Assembly (NCBI GenBank): GCA_011947345.1
Contig: JAAVTG010000142.1
Coordinates: forward strand, 124,001-188,000
Direction: 5' to 3'
DNA length: 64,000 bases
Source: Phytophthora quininea
Taxonomy: Eukaryota; Oomycota; Peronosporomycetes; Peronosporales; Peronosporaceae
This document shows positions 22,801-32,121 of this stretch, piece after piece. Under the pieces are notes generated by a model, which was given only the letters and a program-made list of their open reading frames with translations, was not told the origin of the DNA and did no database searches. Every line of letters begins with the position of its first letter. The stretch's first letter is position 1. A program made the position numbers and the translations under genes.

Positions 22801-23314
22801 CGTGTTGGGCTTGCTGAAGATCCTTAACTTTGGTTTGGCTTTTGCGTTCCTGAACTCGAACACCATGTCGGCGTCGGCGCGCACCCGCGTGGCCGAGGCC
22901 TTCATCGGCATCAACTCGATCGTGATCCTGCTGTGGTTCATTCGTCAGCTGGTCGTCTTCAGTACGTACATTCGTGCTTGGATGGTTCGCTCGAACGAGG
23001 AATCCCGTGGCAGCAACGCCATGGTCAAGTACGACCGCGGTGCCTCCGAGACAGAGTCGGAGATGTACGCCAGCCAGTACACTGCTCGTGGTGGACTTGG
23101 GGACTCTCGCGGACTGAACGACTCGGCCGTTCACGGCGCAACCTTGTCGCTGCCCTATGGATCTTCAGCGCAGTCAGTGCAAACGTCGTACGGCCAAGGT
23201 TCGTCAATGACCCCTTCGTTCGGCCAAGGCTCTTCGCAGCACTCGATGGAGCCTTCGTTTGTGTCTGATGCGCCGTACCAGCCCAAGCAACGCAACTACG
23301 AATTCGGCTTTTAA
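19841..23314 (+). CDS. Mucin-like protein with C-terminal TRP-like multi-span membrane domain
   Basis: Single exon, 1157 residues from ATG 19841. Residues 1-23 are a signal peptide (MANVRVLRGLTLVALALTLA). Residues about 50-570 are Thr/Pro/Ser-rich, with LLTPAPTT- and TLTPVTLTP-type repeats expected to be densely O-glycosylated. From about 660 there are eight or more hydrophobic segments; the first is followed by a long loop with YFLWDYTDSFAWSNFLIQ, a pattern like the fungal TRP-like/Flc family. The C-terminus is a Ser/Gly/Gln-rich cytosolic tail. I infer a cell-surface or secretory-pathway protein, perhaps in wall sensing or ion/lipid handling. The upstream open frame (from 19649) is 5' UTR. 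Confidence 0.8.
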   Translation: MANVRVLRGLTLVALALTLAAETQALAVDAATGYAQRQLLLGLDAGILGGITNAASVAPSDASDTSTTSDSTTTPTAPTTSTSSTADSPSTSTATTAPSTSTSSGGLLSSVTNLLTSAPAATTAPSTTTAPSTSSSTTSSTTTTTDAPTAAPSGSILSPVTNLLTPAPTTSTATTAPSTSTATDAPTATSPSSILSPVTNLLTPAPTTATATTAPSTSTTTTAPSLLTPVTDLLTSAPTTATATTAPSTSTTTDAPTATSPSSILSPVTNLLTPAPTTATATTAPSTSTTTTAPSLLTPVTDLLTSAPTTAPSTATTAPSTTTTPAATSVLTPITNLLTPAPTTATATTTPSTTTTPATTTVPTTTLSPVTLLPDITLVPSTTTTPTTTSSPATLLPDITLTPTTTTTPSTTTAPSTTDSPITLTPVTLTPVTLTPVTLTPSVTDVPVTATPSTDVPVTITPSTETPSTATPSTETPSTATPSTENPATHTPSTDKTEAPSSSSGSSDIPVTKSPAPVTQTPSSGSNGEETTSSPPPVTATPTITKSPIAIETNSGGSDGEMDASAQKDQTQSDVIMYNASATPITATSGSSDPFAIPEDSSATEKPVVLDISNDDNSASQQTETYVRGKTATSGSATTTNANVIGGRNTYVDTENSDVLSASATAFHNFLRYASVAFAGISVALLLFFHFVSLDANLLWVNAAWSPNTWEFMFYVAYLQQMQATSELTVLKTPYFLWDYTDSFAWSNFLIQDSTSSDSARRLETIVLGGIVSYADRVGISEENILIDSASGFAVIMGVLLVVFLVLAMLAKRKAEKALDEESSDLNSYTSGVHRLRSVSIRALGLCVLVWYFALFPLSMLASFEISMEVQASTIADALVIAIIALVLVCFGVLAVAGRVIMHKTKDELEQFENLATWGSLYCEYTYRSRMFFVIDVVVQIATGVLVGCVSGDPTQLIVVIGIQALYLACVFIMSPFADQMVLRITYVLGLLKILNFGLAFAFLNSNTMSASARTRVAEAFIGINSIVILLWFIRQLVVFSTYIRAWMVRSNEESRGSNAMVKYDRGASETESEMYASQYTARGGLGDSRGLNDSAVHGATLSLPYGSSAQSVQTSYGQGSSMTPSFGQGSSQHSMEPSFVSDAPYQPKQRNYEFGF
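20380..20777 (+). repeat. 210-bp in-frame tandem duplication in the mucin region
   Basis: A block starting GGCCACTTCGCCTAGCTCGA at 20401 recurs at 20611, almost base for base, giving a period of 210 bp (70 codons). Such recent duplication means that mucin length probably varies between strains. Confidence 0.85.
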
Positions 23315-23706
23315 TCCCGAGCTCGTTCAACGGAATGCCATGATCAACGTACGCGGAGCAGCAGCAAAAGAAGCTTTTTGACACGTTTGAATTTCTGGAT
23401 TATAAACGACAATGCTGCGTAGCAGACCTACGCAATGCAAAGTTTCTTCCTTTTTGGCTAACTATACTTCGGTGCTCTTGTCCTGCAAAACTCAACACGC
23501 CTGAGTGTTCATGCGGCAGAAGAATTATTGTTCGCTAGTGTCGGGACCCGAAGTATGTGGTAGGCGACTGCAGCATGGAGCGCGAGGAGGCATCGACGTG
23601 GAGGAATTCTTTCACTCCATGTCCACATTTCCTTTTAGTACCACCTTCTCAATGATTGGTCGTTTCTCCTCAGGTTCAAATTCCATACTGTAGTGTCCGT
23701 CGCTCC
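23315..23706. other. Intergenic region, no gene seen
   Basis: Between the mucin/TRP-like and Kelch-BTB genes. A short frame from the ATG at 23575 might be a 5' exon of the latter, but I cannot join it. Confidence 0.4.
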
Positions 23707-25846
23707 ATGTGTCTGCGCTGGGAGCCGCTGCGCTCGTCGTCGGGCGTGGCGCCGGCAGTCAAGAACCACACGGCCACCGCCGTGTCCAGCCACGAGCTGC
23801 TGATCTTCGGCGGCTACGACGGACGCCGCAACCACAACGCGCTGCACCTGCTGGACGTCTCTCGCCGCTGCTGGCGCGAGCTCTCGGACGAGACGCGCGG
23901 CCAGGCGCCCGCGGGCCGTAACGGCCACACCGCGACGTTGGCAGAGCGCAAGCTGTTCGTGCTGGGCGGCTGGCTGGGCAGCGGCCCGCTGGCGGCCGCC
24001 GACTTGCACGTGCTGCACTTGGACTCGCTCACGTGGGAGCAGCCACGCCTGGCCCAAGCGCTGGGACCGTGCAACATGCACACGGCCGACTATGTGCCGA
24101 GACTGCGCTCCATTTTGGTGTTCCGAGGCGGCGACGGCCGCGAGTACCTGAACGACCTCCATGCCCTGCAGATCGACCGGATGAAGTGGACAACCGTCGC
24201 GACCAGAGGCCGAGCGCCAGCTCCCAGAGCCAACCACAGCTCGGCCTTGGTGGGGGACTCGCTGCTGGTGTTTGGAGGTTGGGATGGGCGCCAGAGACTC
24301 AATGATGTCCACGTACTGGACACGCAGAGCATGAGTTGGTCTGCGGTGGACGACAGTTATAACGTGGACGTGCCCCACAGTGTAGCTCCTCCGCTGCCAA
24401 GAGCGGGGATGACCATGGCTCAGCATCGAGATCGGCTCTTTGTGTTTGGCGGGTCCGGACCCTCGGCCAAGTGCTACGACGACTTGCATGTGTATGACCC
24501 TTACAGACAGCAGTGGGTTGAGACAGTTGCCGTTGTTACGGCGGAGACGGAGGAGGAGAGACGGAAACAGAGACGCAGCTTTCGTGCGAGTAGTCGGAGG
24601 TCGTCGCAGCCACGGTGGGATATCTATGAAGATGACGATCAACAGGACAGAAGCTGGTCTGGAGATTTCGACGAGGAGTTGGATAGTGAGGAGGAGTACG
24701 AGGACGCATTTAGCGATGGAGAAGCCATGGTGGTCGCACAAGGGCTGGCGAGTGACAGCTGCGACTCGGCCAACCCGAATGAGATGTGCGAGTTCACAGA
24801 TGTGGAGATCCCAAAGCGGCAAGAGCCTCTGCTCATTGTTGGACGAGGCCCTGGAAGACGAGCTGGACACACGTGCACCGTTGTGGACCGTCTTCTGGTA
24901 ATTTTCGGGGCTCCTGCGGTGCCGACTACCTTAATGATTGTTTCACTTTAGACACGGATCCACCTCCACGTGCTGCTGTTTCCTTGCCATCGCCAGTTAA
25001 AATGCTTCGCCGCGCACTTGCACAGTTTGTGGACAACGAAGAGTTTGCAGACATCTCATTCGTACGTTGTCGACTTGCTTTAACGTTTTTCATCAGCAGC
25101 AGTTCTGACTTTTCATTTTTATTTGTTTTCTTCTTCTTTGCTGACAGCTCGTTGAAGGGCGTGTAGTGTACGCACACAAACTGATCTTGTCGTCGCTGAG
25201 CGAGCGTTTTCGCGGGATGTTTTCTTCAGGATTCCGAGAGGCTCGTGAATCTCAAATCTCCATCCCGGACGTTCGCTATGAAATATTTATCTTGCTGCTC
25301 GAGTATCTTTACACGGGGAATATCGAAACACACGACGACGCATTCGCTCTCTGCTCAAGTGCCCAAGCTGATCCGTCCTTCGTTAGCAATAGCATGGTCG
25401 CGTGTCCACAATCAGCGGACGGGCTGAACGAGATTGAAGAAGCTCGACGTCGGGAAACTGAGCAGGTCCAGGGTCTGGATATGGATTTGGGGTTCGAGTT
25501 GGAGCTCGAGTCTCTGTTGGAGCTTCTAGTAGCCGCGGACCAGTTCATGTTGGACCACCTCAAGCAGCGCTGTGAACGGACATTGCAATATGCCGTGCGC
25601 ATCGGGAGTGTCGAGGCCATTGCAGATGCTGCTGACCGTGCCAACGCGGTCCAACTTCAAGCTGTGTGCCGCCACTTCCAACGAAATCACGCGTTGCCTG
25701 TGTCTTCTTCAGACGACTGTTGCTACGCCGGCAGTTTTAATGGAGAAGACGATTCTCCCGACGTGGCCGAAGTCAAACCTGAAGTCCCTCGAGATGGACA
25801 GCTAGACGACACGATAGCACAAGTTAGCCGTGCCGCGCTGCTATAA
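23707..25846 (+). CDS. Kelch-repeat and BTB domain protein
   Basis: From ATG 23707 there are four or five Kelch repeats (LLIFGGYDGRRNHN, LFVLGGWLG, LLVFGGWDGRQRLND, LFVFGGSGPS), then an acidic linker and a final Kelch motif. The frame breaks at the G run 24907-24910; one added G gives LVIFGG. An intron (25062-25147) interrupts the BTB domain, which continues VYAHKLILSSLSERFRGMF and LLLEYLYTG, followed by a helical BACK-like tail to 25846. Kelch-then-BTB order resembles plant/protist LZTR1-type proteins, which act as CUL3 substrate adaptors. That role is inferred. Start could be farther 5'. Confidence 0.75.
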
Positions 25847-25971
25847 AGTATTTGTCCTGTGGAAGTCCTGCCCGCGATTCCCACCATTAGTTCCACTATT
25901 TTCATAATCCAAAGTGCCCGAAACGACGCTGTGTCTTCCAGCATTTCCCGATCCGCCAGCAACCCGACAAG

Positions 25972-26819
25972 ATGGTGGTGTTCCACGTCAAGCGCGGCGA
26001 CCGCAGCGAGTTCCTGTACGAAGCGTCCGTGTCCACCAGCAATGACGCACTGATCCGCTCTCTGTGCCGCATCCAGAACTTGCGCTTGCGTCTATCGGCG
26101 CTGGCGGACGCTCTGGACGGTTTAGGTCGCTATGGAGCAGCCAAACCCCGCAGGAGCATGGGCTAGACGCGTACCAAGAAGGGCGCGACACCAAGCAGCG
26201 CGGAGAATTCTACGAGGCCGACCCGCTGGGCCACCGCACGGGCGAGGGTGTGAGTCCGCAGCTGCGGGAAGTGCTGCAGCGCGTGGCCGTGGACGCCAAG
26301 ACGCTGCTGGACAGCAAGACGCAGGTGGCTCAGAGGCTCTGCCTGGAGGAGGACGAGCTGCGAGAGAAACTGCAGAACATCAAAGGAGCGGTGGTCATGG
26401 CCTTCCCCATGGGGCTGCCGGACTTTGACCCGGTGCGGCAGATGCTGGAGGCTGACAAGGATGAAGAGGCGCTGGCCGACTCGTCGGCGGTGCTGGAGGT
26501 GCTGTCCGAAGACTCGGCGGAGCTCTGGTGGGCTGGCAAGCAGTTCTTCAGAGACCAGTACGTCAAGGATCTGGCGGGCAAGAACGAAAAGTCGACGCTT
26601 ATTGTGAAGCTGCAGAAGAAAGGAGGCGGGGCGCCCAGTCGAGAGCCAGGAGTGACTGAGGACGAACGCAAGGCCATGATGGCGTTTTACTTTAAGAAGC
26701 AGCAGGAGATGAAGCAGGCTGCGGAGGACGACGCGGAGGACTACATGGCGTCATCGTGGGCAGACCCAAAGGCGCTCAAGAATGCGCTGCGAGGCACCGC
26801 GAACATCCGCCCGTTTTGA
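25972..26819 (+). CDS. CFAP298: Cilia- and flagella-associated protein 298
   Basis: The N-terminus MVVFHVKRGDRSEFLYEA and the C-terminal block AELWWAGKQFFRDQYVKDL, GKNEKSTLIVKLQKKG, GAPSREP and SSWADPKALK match CFAP298 (C21orf59) along its whole length, with GAVVMAFPMGLPDFDPVR in the middle. The family is needed for assembly of outer dynein arms. Length is about 282 residues, as expected. The frame breaks at the C run 26146-26149; a fifth C restores continuity. No intron is needed. The gene fits an organism with flagellated zoospores. Confidence 0.9.
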
Positions 26820-27120
26820 GGCCATTGAGATTATACAGCACTGAGTCCTACTGGGATCCCTACTGTGAACGTGCAATACTGCGCCTCCCTACCTAAGTAC
26901 GCTTCGTACTTAGATGAAGATATAGTGTATGTCCCCACTGCTAGCAACCACTTATCTCAACAATTCACTTCTCCTTTCACCACGACTCCGACACACAAGT
27001 TTCTTCTCATCTCTCACTGTTCAGACCTACTCTATGTTACACTTATCTTGGTGTGGCTGGCTACGCAAATCCTGCAACACGAAAAGTGCAAGGCTTTCCA
27101 TCCACCACTGTTTCTGCCGT
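26820..27120. other. Intergenic region, no gene seen
   Basis: AT-rich stretch with short frames only, between CFAP298 and the Fanzor remnant. Confidence 0.4.
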
Positions 27121-28083
27121 TCATGTGTGTTTTCCGCTTCTGAATGCTCTCAGTCGCCTTGCACCCTGCCTGCCCTTCAGCCCACTGCGTAGTGGTTCCA
27201 GCATGTTCCTCGCAGCATTAACGTCTCGATCCCAGAAGTTGGCTCGGCAGCTGCTGTTCACACAGCGCAAGACGTTCCTAGTGCACTTGAACACGATCTT
27301 CTTGACTGCAACCTTGGGACTGCGTAACTTCTGCATCTCTGCGATCTCCTTCGCCTCCTTATTGGACGGGCTTGCATTCGTCCGAATGTCTTCTTCGTTC
27401 TCCTTCCGCTTGAGCTTCGTGAACAGTCTGGCTTGCTTGAGGTGCTGGCGGCAACAGGAGCACGTGATGCTGGTTTGTACTCGTCCATTAGCACTACACT
27501 CACCCATTTCTTGAGCGCCTAGACAAAATCTTTGACCGGCCCCGTGGGGTGCCCGTTAACGCCATCTCGCCGACTCCAGTCGCCGTAGTCGACGCAGACT
27601 TGCTTGCTTGGTTTTGGCACGAGTCGAGCAGCCAACGCATCCACAGCCTTCATCTTAGCGCGGTCTCGCGTGAACCTCCACTTGAGAAACACGTTCTTCG
27701 CGGAGAACGCGAGCAATAATCCTAATGGCGACCACACAAACGGCAATCTAGAGAAGTAAGTCTTGTAGCTGGCCGTCTTCAACGAGGGCATGGCACGCAG
27801 CACCCGCATACCAGGGCTCGCGCTTCTTTAGGCTTTCGTGGTAGACTTAAAAATCGCTCGTGTGGGTCATGTCACATGAACGATTTTCAAGTCTATGTGT
27901 CGATATATTGGCGAGTCGAGATTTGGGTGACGCTTTCGGGGCGGTTTTCGCGTCGCTGCGTTGTCGCTGAGGCGTTCTCCTGCCACGCCGTCGATGTTTG
28001 TGGCTGCGCAGCCGTCCGACCGTCACAGCCGTGGCCAAATTACACATTCCTGGATAGGTATAGTCGGATCTGAGCTTGAACAA
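27121..28083 (-). pseudogene. Fanzor (eukaryotic TnpB) C-terminal half, inactivated
   Basis: RNA-guided-nuclease-like transposon protein, nuclease half only. Order on the minus strand: a RuvC-I region YPGMCNLATAVTV (28016-28056), a helical section KTASYKTYFSRL...FLKWRF, YGDWSRRDG, the RuvC-II region VSVVLMDEY, a zinc ribbon (CSCC ... CVNSSC) and RuvC-III FWDRDVNAARNM. Damage: the Asp expected before PG in RuvC-I is Tyr (codon 28054-28056), a TAG interrupts 27519-27521, and frames change near 27475 (A run) and 27810. The N-terminal half is absent here; a matching piece lies at 32122-33200. Confidence 0.75.
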
Positions 28084-28366
28084 CTATTTAGGGGTATAAT
28101 CATGATTTGATGAGAAACGGTGATCGCGAACACGAATAAGTTGGAATTACATTTTCACTGCAGAATCACGATTAACCCTCCATTTCGGAAAACAGGTTTA
28201 CCCCTGTTTTTCAGCATAAATCGCGATTACGATAACAGGTGTTCGTATCGGTATTGTTCGTAAATCAGCTCGTTTCCCTTGAAGTAATGACCATGAAGTA
28301 GTGACGGATGCTGGACGCTTCTCACTCTTCAATCGTCCACGGAGCAAGCACACCAGTAGAGCGGCG
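28084..28366. other. Left flank of the Harbinger gene pair
   Basis: No gene. The region lies between the RuvC-I edge of the Fanzor relic and the Myb-like ORF and should contain the left end of the inserted element. I could not identify a terminal inverted repeat. Confidence 0.4.
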
Positions 28367-29511
28367 ATGGGGAAGAAAACGAAGCAGGACACCCTCGTGA
28401 AGGAGAAGAAAGACCAGAAGAACTCGTCAACGGATAAGAAGAGCGAGGCATCCAACAGGGCCAAGCGGGAGGTAGATGAGGAATTTGCTCTACTGGAGGA
28501 ATATGCAGAACTTCGAAAGGACCCGAAAGCCGCTACCGACAAAGGTTTCACGAAAGCCGCGTGGAACCAGCTGATGGTGAAGCTGAACGCAAAGCACAAG
28601 AAAACCCTCGAGAAAGGTATGATTCTGTTGATGTTCATGAAGGTTTTACTGATGCGGCTGTGACCATACTGCAGGGCAATACAAGTCCAAGGTCTCTCGG
28701 CTTATGCAGGACTACGACGTCTACATGGAGATGAAGGGGAAGAGTGGCGTTGGCGTATGTTCCGAAACAGGAAAGCTCACGTTTCCTGATGACGTTTGGG
28801 AGCGATTGGAACGCTCAAAGCCCAAGAACATCATGGACAAGATCAAGAGGTTCCGCAAGTATGGCTTCGAGCACGAATGCGCTTGCTTCTTCGTCGCAGG
28901 TATGGCTGACAAACCATTGCCTCGATGAGATTCAATTGATATGCTAATTTATGCATGGCACTAGGTGATGTACGCGCTACGGGATCAGAGGCAGAGAGTA
29001 TTACGGGTCTCGCTAAAAGACTTGGCAACCCTGGCAACTCTGGCAGCGCAGAAGAAGACCCCGTTGATGTCGCTGAAGTAGATCCTGTCTGTCGTGACGA
29101 CGCTGTCGAGAAAATGGCTTCGAATGATGGCGCCGATAGTGACTCGGAAGAGGAAAAGGAGAAAGCTCCTAAGCTGCACCTAGACATGAGCGTCGAGCTA
29201 CTAATGTGAAGCGCATTCGTGACGGTGCATCAAAACCACGACGCAATGCGAAAAAGCAGCATAAGGAGAGCAACGGAGCCGGCACGGAGCAACTACAAGC
29301 TTTGTTGGAGACTGCCAACAAGTACTTTGAGTTCAAGGTGCGCCAGGAAATGGAAGCCGTCCTCACCAATCCACCCGTGCCAAGCACGGCGAGCCTGCTT
29401 TCCGGTGGTGATGATGATGAAGAAGAAAAGATGCAGAAGGTGAGCTCCGTGGCCTCGATGATGACATGTTCATCGCTCAAGTTTAAGTGGGAGGCTTGCC
29501 GCGAGCCATAA
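28367..29511 (+). CDS. Myb/SANT-like DNA-binding protein of a PIF/Harbinger element
   Basis: Lysine-rich N-terminus (MGKKTKQDTLVKEKK) followed by a trihelical Myb/SANT-like stretch (FTKAAWNQLMVKLNAKHKK). Exons: 28367-28616, 28675-28899, 28965-29511. A frame change near 29205 separates the last part (VKRIRDGASKPRRN, then a helical LQALLETANKYFEFKVRQEM). Harbinger elements encode such a second protein, which binds terminal repeats and carries the transposase to the nucleus. It faces the nuclease gene tail to tail, 345 bp apart. Whether the 29205 shift is real or a sequence error is open. Confidence 0.6.
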
Positions 29512-29856
29512 TGCATTCACGCTATCGTCATCAACGCGGTTTTAGCGATTCTTGAGAGTTCAAGCAAGTACGATAGTCAATTAAATTTAATCGATTTCAC
29601 TTAACTTACCACGTTCTTGAAGCTTATGTGGATAGCAACCAACTGCTTTGCAATCACATGAAGCGTAAGGCTTGACTGACACAAAGACGTCAACCGGTGA
29701 TGATAGCTGTGGGTCAGATTAATCAGCATCGCTCTCAGTATCACTGTCGCTTTCACTGCTGCAGCTGTTGTCTTCGTATTCCGAAGAATCCTCGTCGGAA
29801 TAGCTGTTTGGATCGAAACCTGCTTGCAAATATCCTTCATACTCGGTCCACATCTC
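29512..29856. other. Spacer between convergent Harbinger ORFs
   Basis: Likely shared 3' UTRs; no further frame of note. Confidence 0.4.
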
Positions 29857-30966
29857 TCATGCTACGTATGCACGCCAATCATCACTGCTCTCAAAGCCGA
29901 AAGGAATTGGTTGACTCGCAGCGTTTGCGGCGTGATCTAGTACGGCTTCACGGCGAGTTCGTCTGAAATCTTGTCCTGCGTCGTTCGGGTCATAGTCTCG
30001 GATAAAATTGTGGACACAGACGCATGCGAATATTGTCGACTTTATCGTATCCATTTCGTAGTCCATGCAGCTTCGAAGAACTTTGAATCGTCGCTTTAGT
30101 ATGCCAATAACACGCTCCACTATGTTACGTGCTTTGGCGTGGCGAAGGTTGAAAAGCTCCTTAGGATTTTGAGGGCGTCCCGCTACCCTTTGAGACCACT
30201 CTTTCAAGTGATAACGAACACCACGATAGGGAGTCAGCACCTTCTTGTTAAGCCCGTAGCCAGCGTCCCCCAAAACGTAGAAGTCATCCGGTATGCTTTC
30301 CAATAATCCACTCCATTGCAGGACAGAAGCATCATGAGCACTTCCCTCCACACCAGCATACGCAAAACACACCTTCATATTCGAGTCGCAGAAAATCAAT
30401 ACGTTTGTCGTGATGTAGCCCTTGTGGTTACGAAAGCGAGCAATGTCATCTCGAGAGACTTCAATGACAAGATGCGTTCCATCAATGGCTCCAAGCGCTT
30501 GGTCAAAGTAGGGGTGCTTCGATGAAAATGATGCCGGGACAGCCGTCGGAATAGCCAACGATTCATGCAAAGCTTGGACGATTGCCTTAACACCTCGTGT
30601 TCTGTACTTGTGTACAGTAGAATACGACAAGTCAAAGAGCACCTCCTGCGCTCTACACGTTGCAGCTGTTCCTATCCAGTTCAAGGCAACTCCTAGTAGT
30701 TCACGCTGGTCACGTACAGAACCGGAAATGCAGAGTTGACACAGTTTGAATAGCCCATCGAAGGCTTGAGCACTCATTCGGAAGCTGTCGCGAAACAACT
30801 TGCCATTGGGAGAAGCGTGTATGGCTTCGAAGAAGCGCTGTCCGGATGTGGTAGTGAGCCCTAGCAGTCTCACTGACCTTTCGTGCTCCTCCTGGCGTGA
30901 CACGCGACTAATCCACGCAAGGGGAACACAGGCGATGATGACGAATAGCAGCAGCAACTCGTCCAT
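29857..30966 (-). CDS. PIF/Harbinger transposase (DDE_Tnp_4 nuclease), intact frame
   Basis: Uninterrupted frame. The probable start is ATG 30966 (MDELLLLFVIIACVPLAW); an upstream start at 31077 would add 37 residues. The catalytic triad is present: Asp in GAIDGTH, Asp in LGDAGYGL and Glu in VERVIGILKRRFK, with HARBI1-like spacing. An N-terminal hydrophobic segment is followed by a helix-turn-helix-like region (LFDLSYSTVHKYRTRGVKAI). The intact frame and triad mean this copy could still code for an active enzyme, together with the Myb-like protein downstream. Confidence 0.85.
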   Translation of the reverse strand: MDELLLLFVIIACVPLAWISRVSRQEEHERSVRLLGLTTTSGQRFFEAIHASPNGKLFRDSFRMSAQAFDGLFKLCQLCISGSVRDQRELLGVALNWIGTAATCRAQEVLFDLSYSTVHKYRTRGVKAIVQALHESLAIPTAVPASFSSKHPYFDQALGAIDGTHLVIEVSRDDIARFRNHKGYITTNVLIFCDSNMKVCFAYAGVEGSAHDASVLQWSGLLESIPDDFYVLGDAGYGLNKKVLTPYRGVRYHLKEWSQRVAGRPQNPKELFNLRHAKARNIVERVIGILKRRFKVLRSCMDYEMDTIKSTIFACVCVHNFIRDYDPNDAGQDFRRTRREAVLDHAANAASQPIPFGFESSDDWRAYVA

Positions 30967-31077
30967 CTTCACGTCTGGCGTCCTTGTTGTTTGTGACCGG
31001 AGGGAAGAAAAGTGGAACTTGACGTCGTCTCGCTGCGAACACGGAAAAACTAAAAAGCAATTTGCTTTTGCTTCCAT

Positions 31078-32121
31078 AATTGCAATTCGGCTTTGGCCTC
31101 GATTGAAAACATGATTCCAGTAAAAGTATATTCATCGCGAACATGGCCTTAGCCTTTTCGTGACCACCACTACCGACGGCGTCATCACAGGGCGCTTCAT
31201 TGTCACCGAGGCTGCATAGCCATTCGTCTTTACTTCGTTCACAAAGTATCGCTTCTCTGTCTCAAGCTGAGCAACGTCAAACTCAGCAACGTCAAACACA
31301 GCTCGCATTACAAGAGACTTGTTCTTCTGGAACGTTTTTCAGAAAATGGGAGCTGCCCAATTCTCTTTGCTCTTTCACGAGCCATGTGTGGTGTAGGAAT
31401 CCACTGAACTTTCGCTAATGTAGCAGCGAGCTTCCGCACACAACAATACACCTTCCAGAATGGTAGGCGAATGTCGGGGCGTAATCTGAAGGGACCAGAT
31501 TCGACCCTGCCTGAGCCGGCGTGTCCTTCGCCCACTGACTACGCTTGCTAACAATATACACGAGCGTAACAGGCACGAACTTTCGCCTGTACGCCCAAAC
31601 ACTCTTTCACACACACTAAACCCCGTGGTACCAACAGATGAAGGTTGCCTAGTCCCGTGGATTCTTTTGCGGGGTGCCGGAGTATAACCCCGGCCGGAAG
31701 TCACGTTAGAATGCGACTCTAGCACTCCACACAAGGGTCCAGTCACCCAACCCCTATTAATAGGTTTAAACCAAAATACACTCTAACTACCACTCTTCAC
31801 TCTTCACTCTTGGCCTGACCAAACGAACACTCACTTCACGAAGGTCTGTGTTCGCTGGCAGGCATAACCCACGACAACAGAGGAAGGTGCTTACCTAGGA
31901 CGCTTGGTCGCTTGGGTAGTAAGGGGAAATTCTGCTCTGTTTGTATCGCCCTCGCGGGCTCTTACTCTCTCTAAATCTACCCTTATCGATGATGCTTTAC
32001 AAATATCAAGTGAAATATGGTCGGTGCTAGCAGGGCTACTCATTCAGCCTCGCGACCAGACGAACCTTCGGAGTAGTGACCACCTCGGCATAGTGGCACC
32101 CAGGATAGCGACACCCTGAGG
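31078..32121. other. Repeat-like region without genes
   Basis: No convincing coding sequence. It should hold the right end of the Harbinger insertion and perhaps another element: 31740-32115 looks like non-coding repeat or LTR-type sequence with short repeats such as CGAACCTTCG. I found no partner LTR in the window. Confidence 0.35.

Noticed and set aside
21407..23134. 575-residue minus-strand frame opposite the TRP-like domain
   Set aside because: His/Arg/Gln-rich sequence without any motif; a shadow of the conserved sense protein.
23635..24870. 411-residue minus-strand frame opposite the Kelch repeats
   Set aside because: Arg/His-rich composition, no motif; the plus strand carries clear Kelch repeats.
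28084..31200. Terminal inverted repeats for the Harbinger element
   Set aside because: ATCGCGAACA occurs near 28123 and 31135, but in direct, not inverted, orientation; no convincing TIR or 3-bp target duplication was found.
31740..32115. Solo LTR
   Set aside because: The sequence looks repetitive, but TG...CA ends, a target duplication and a partner LTR could not be shown.
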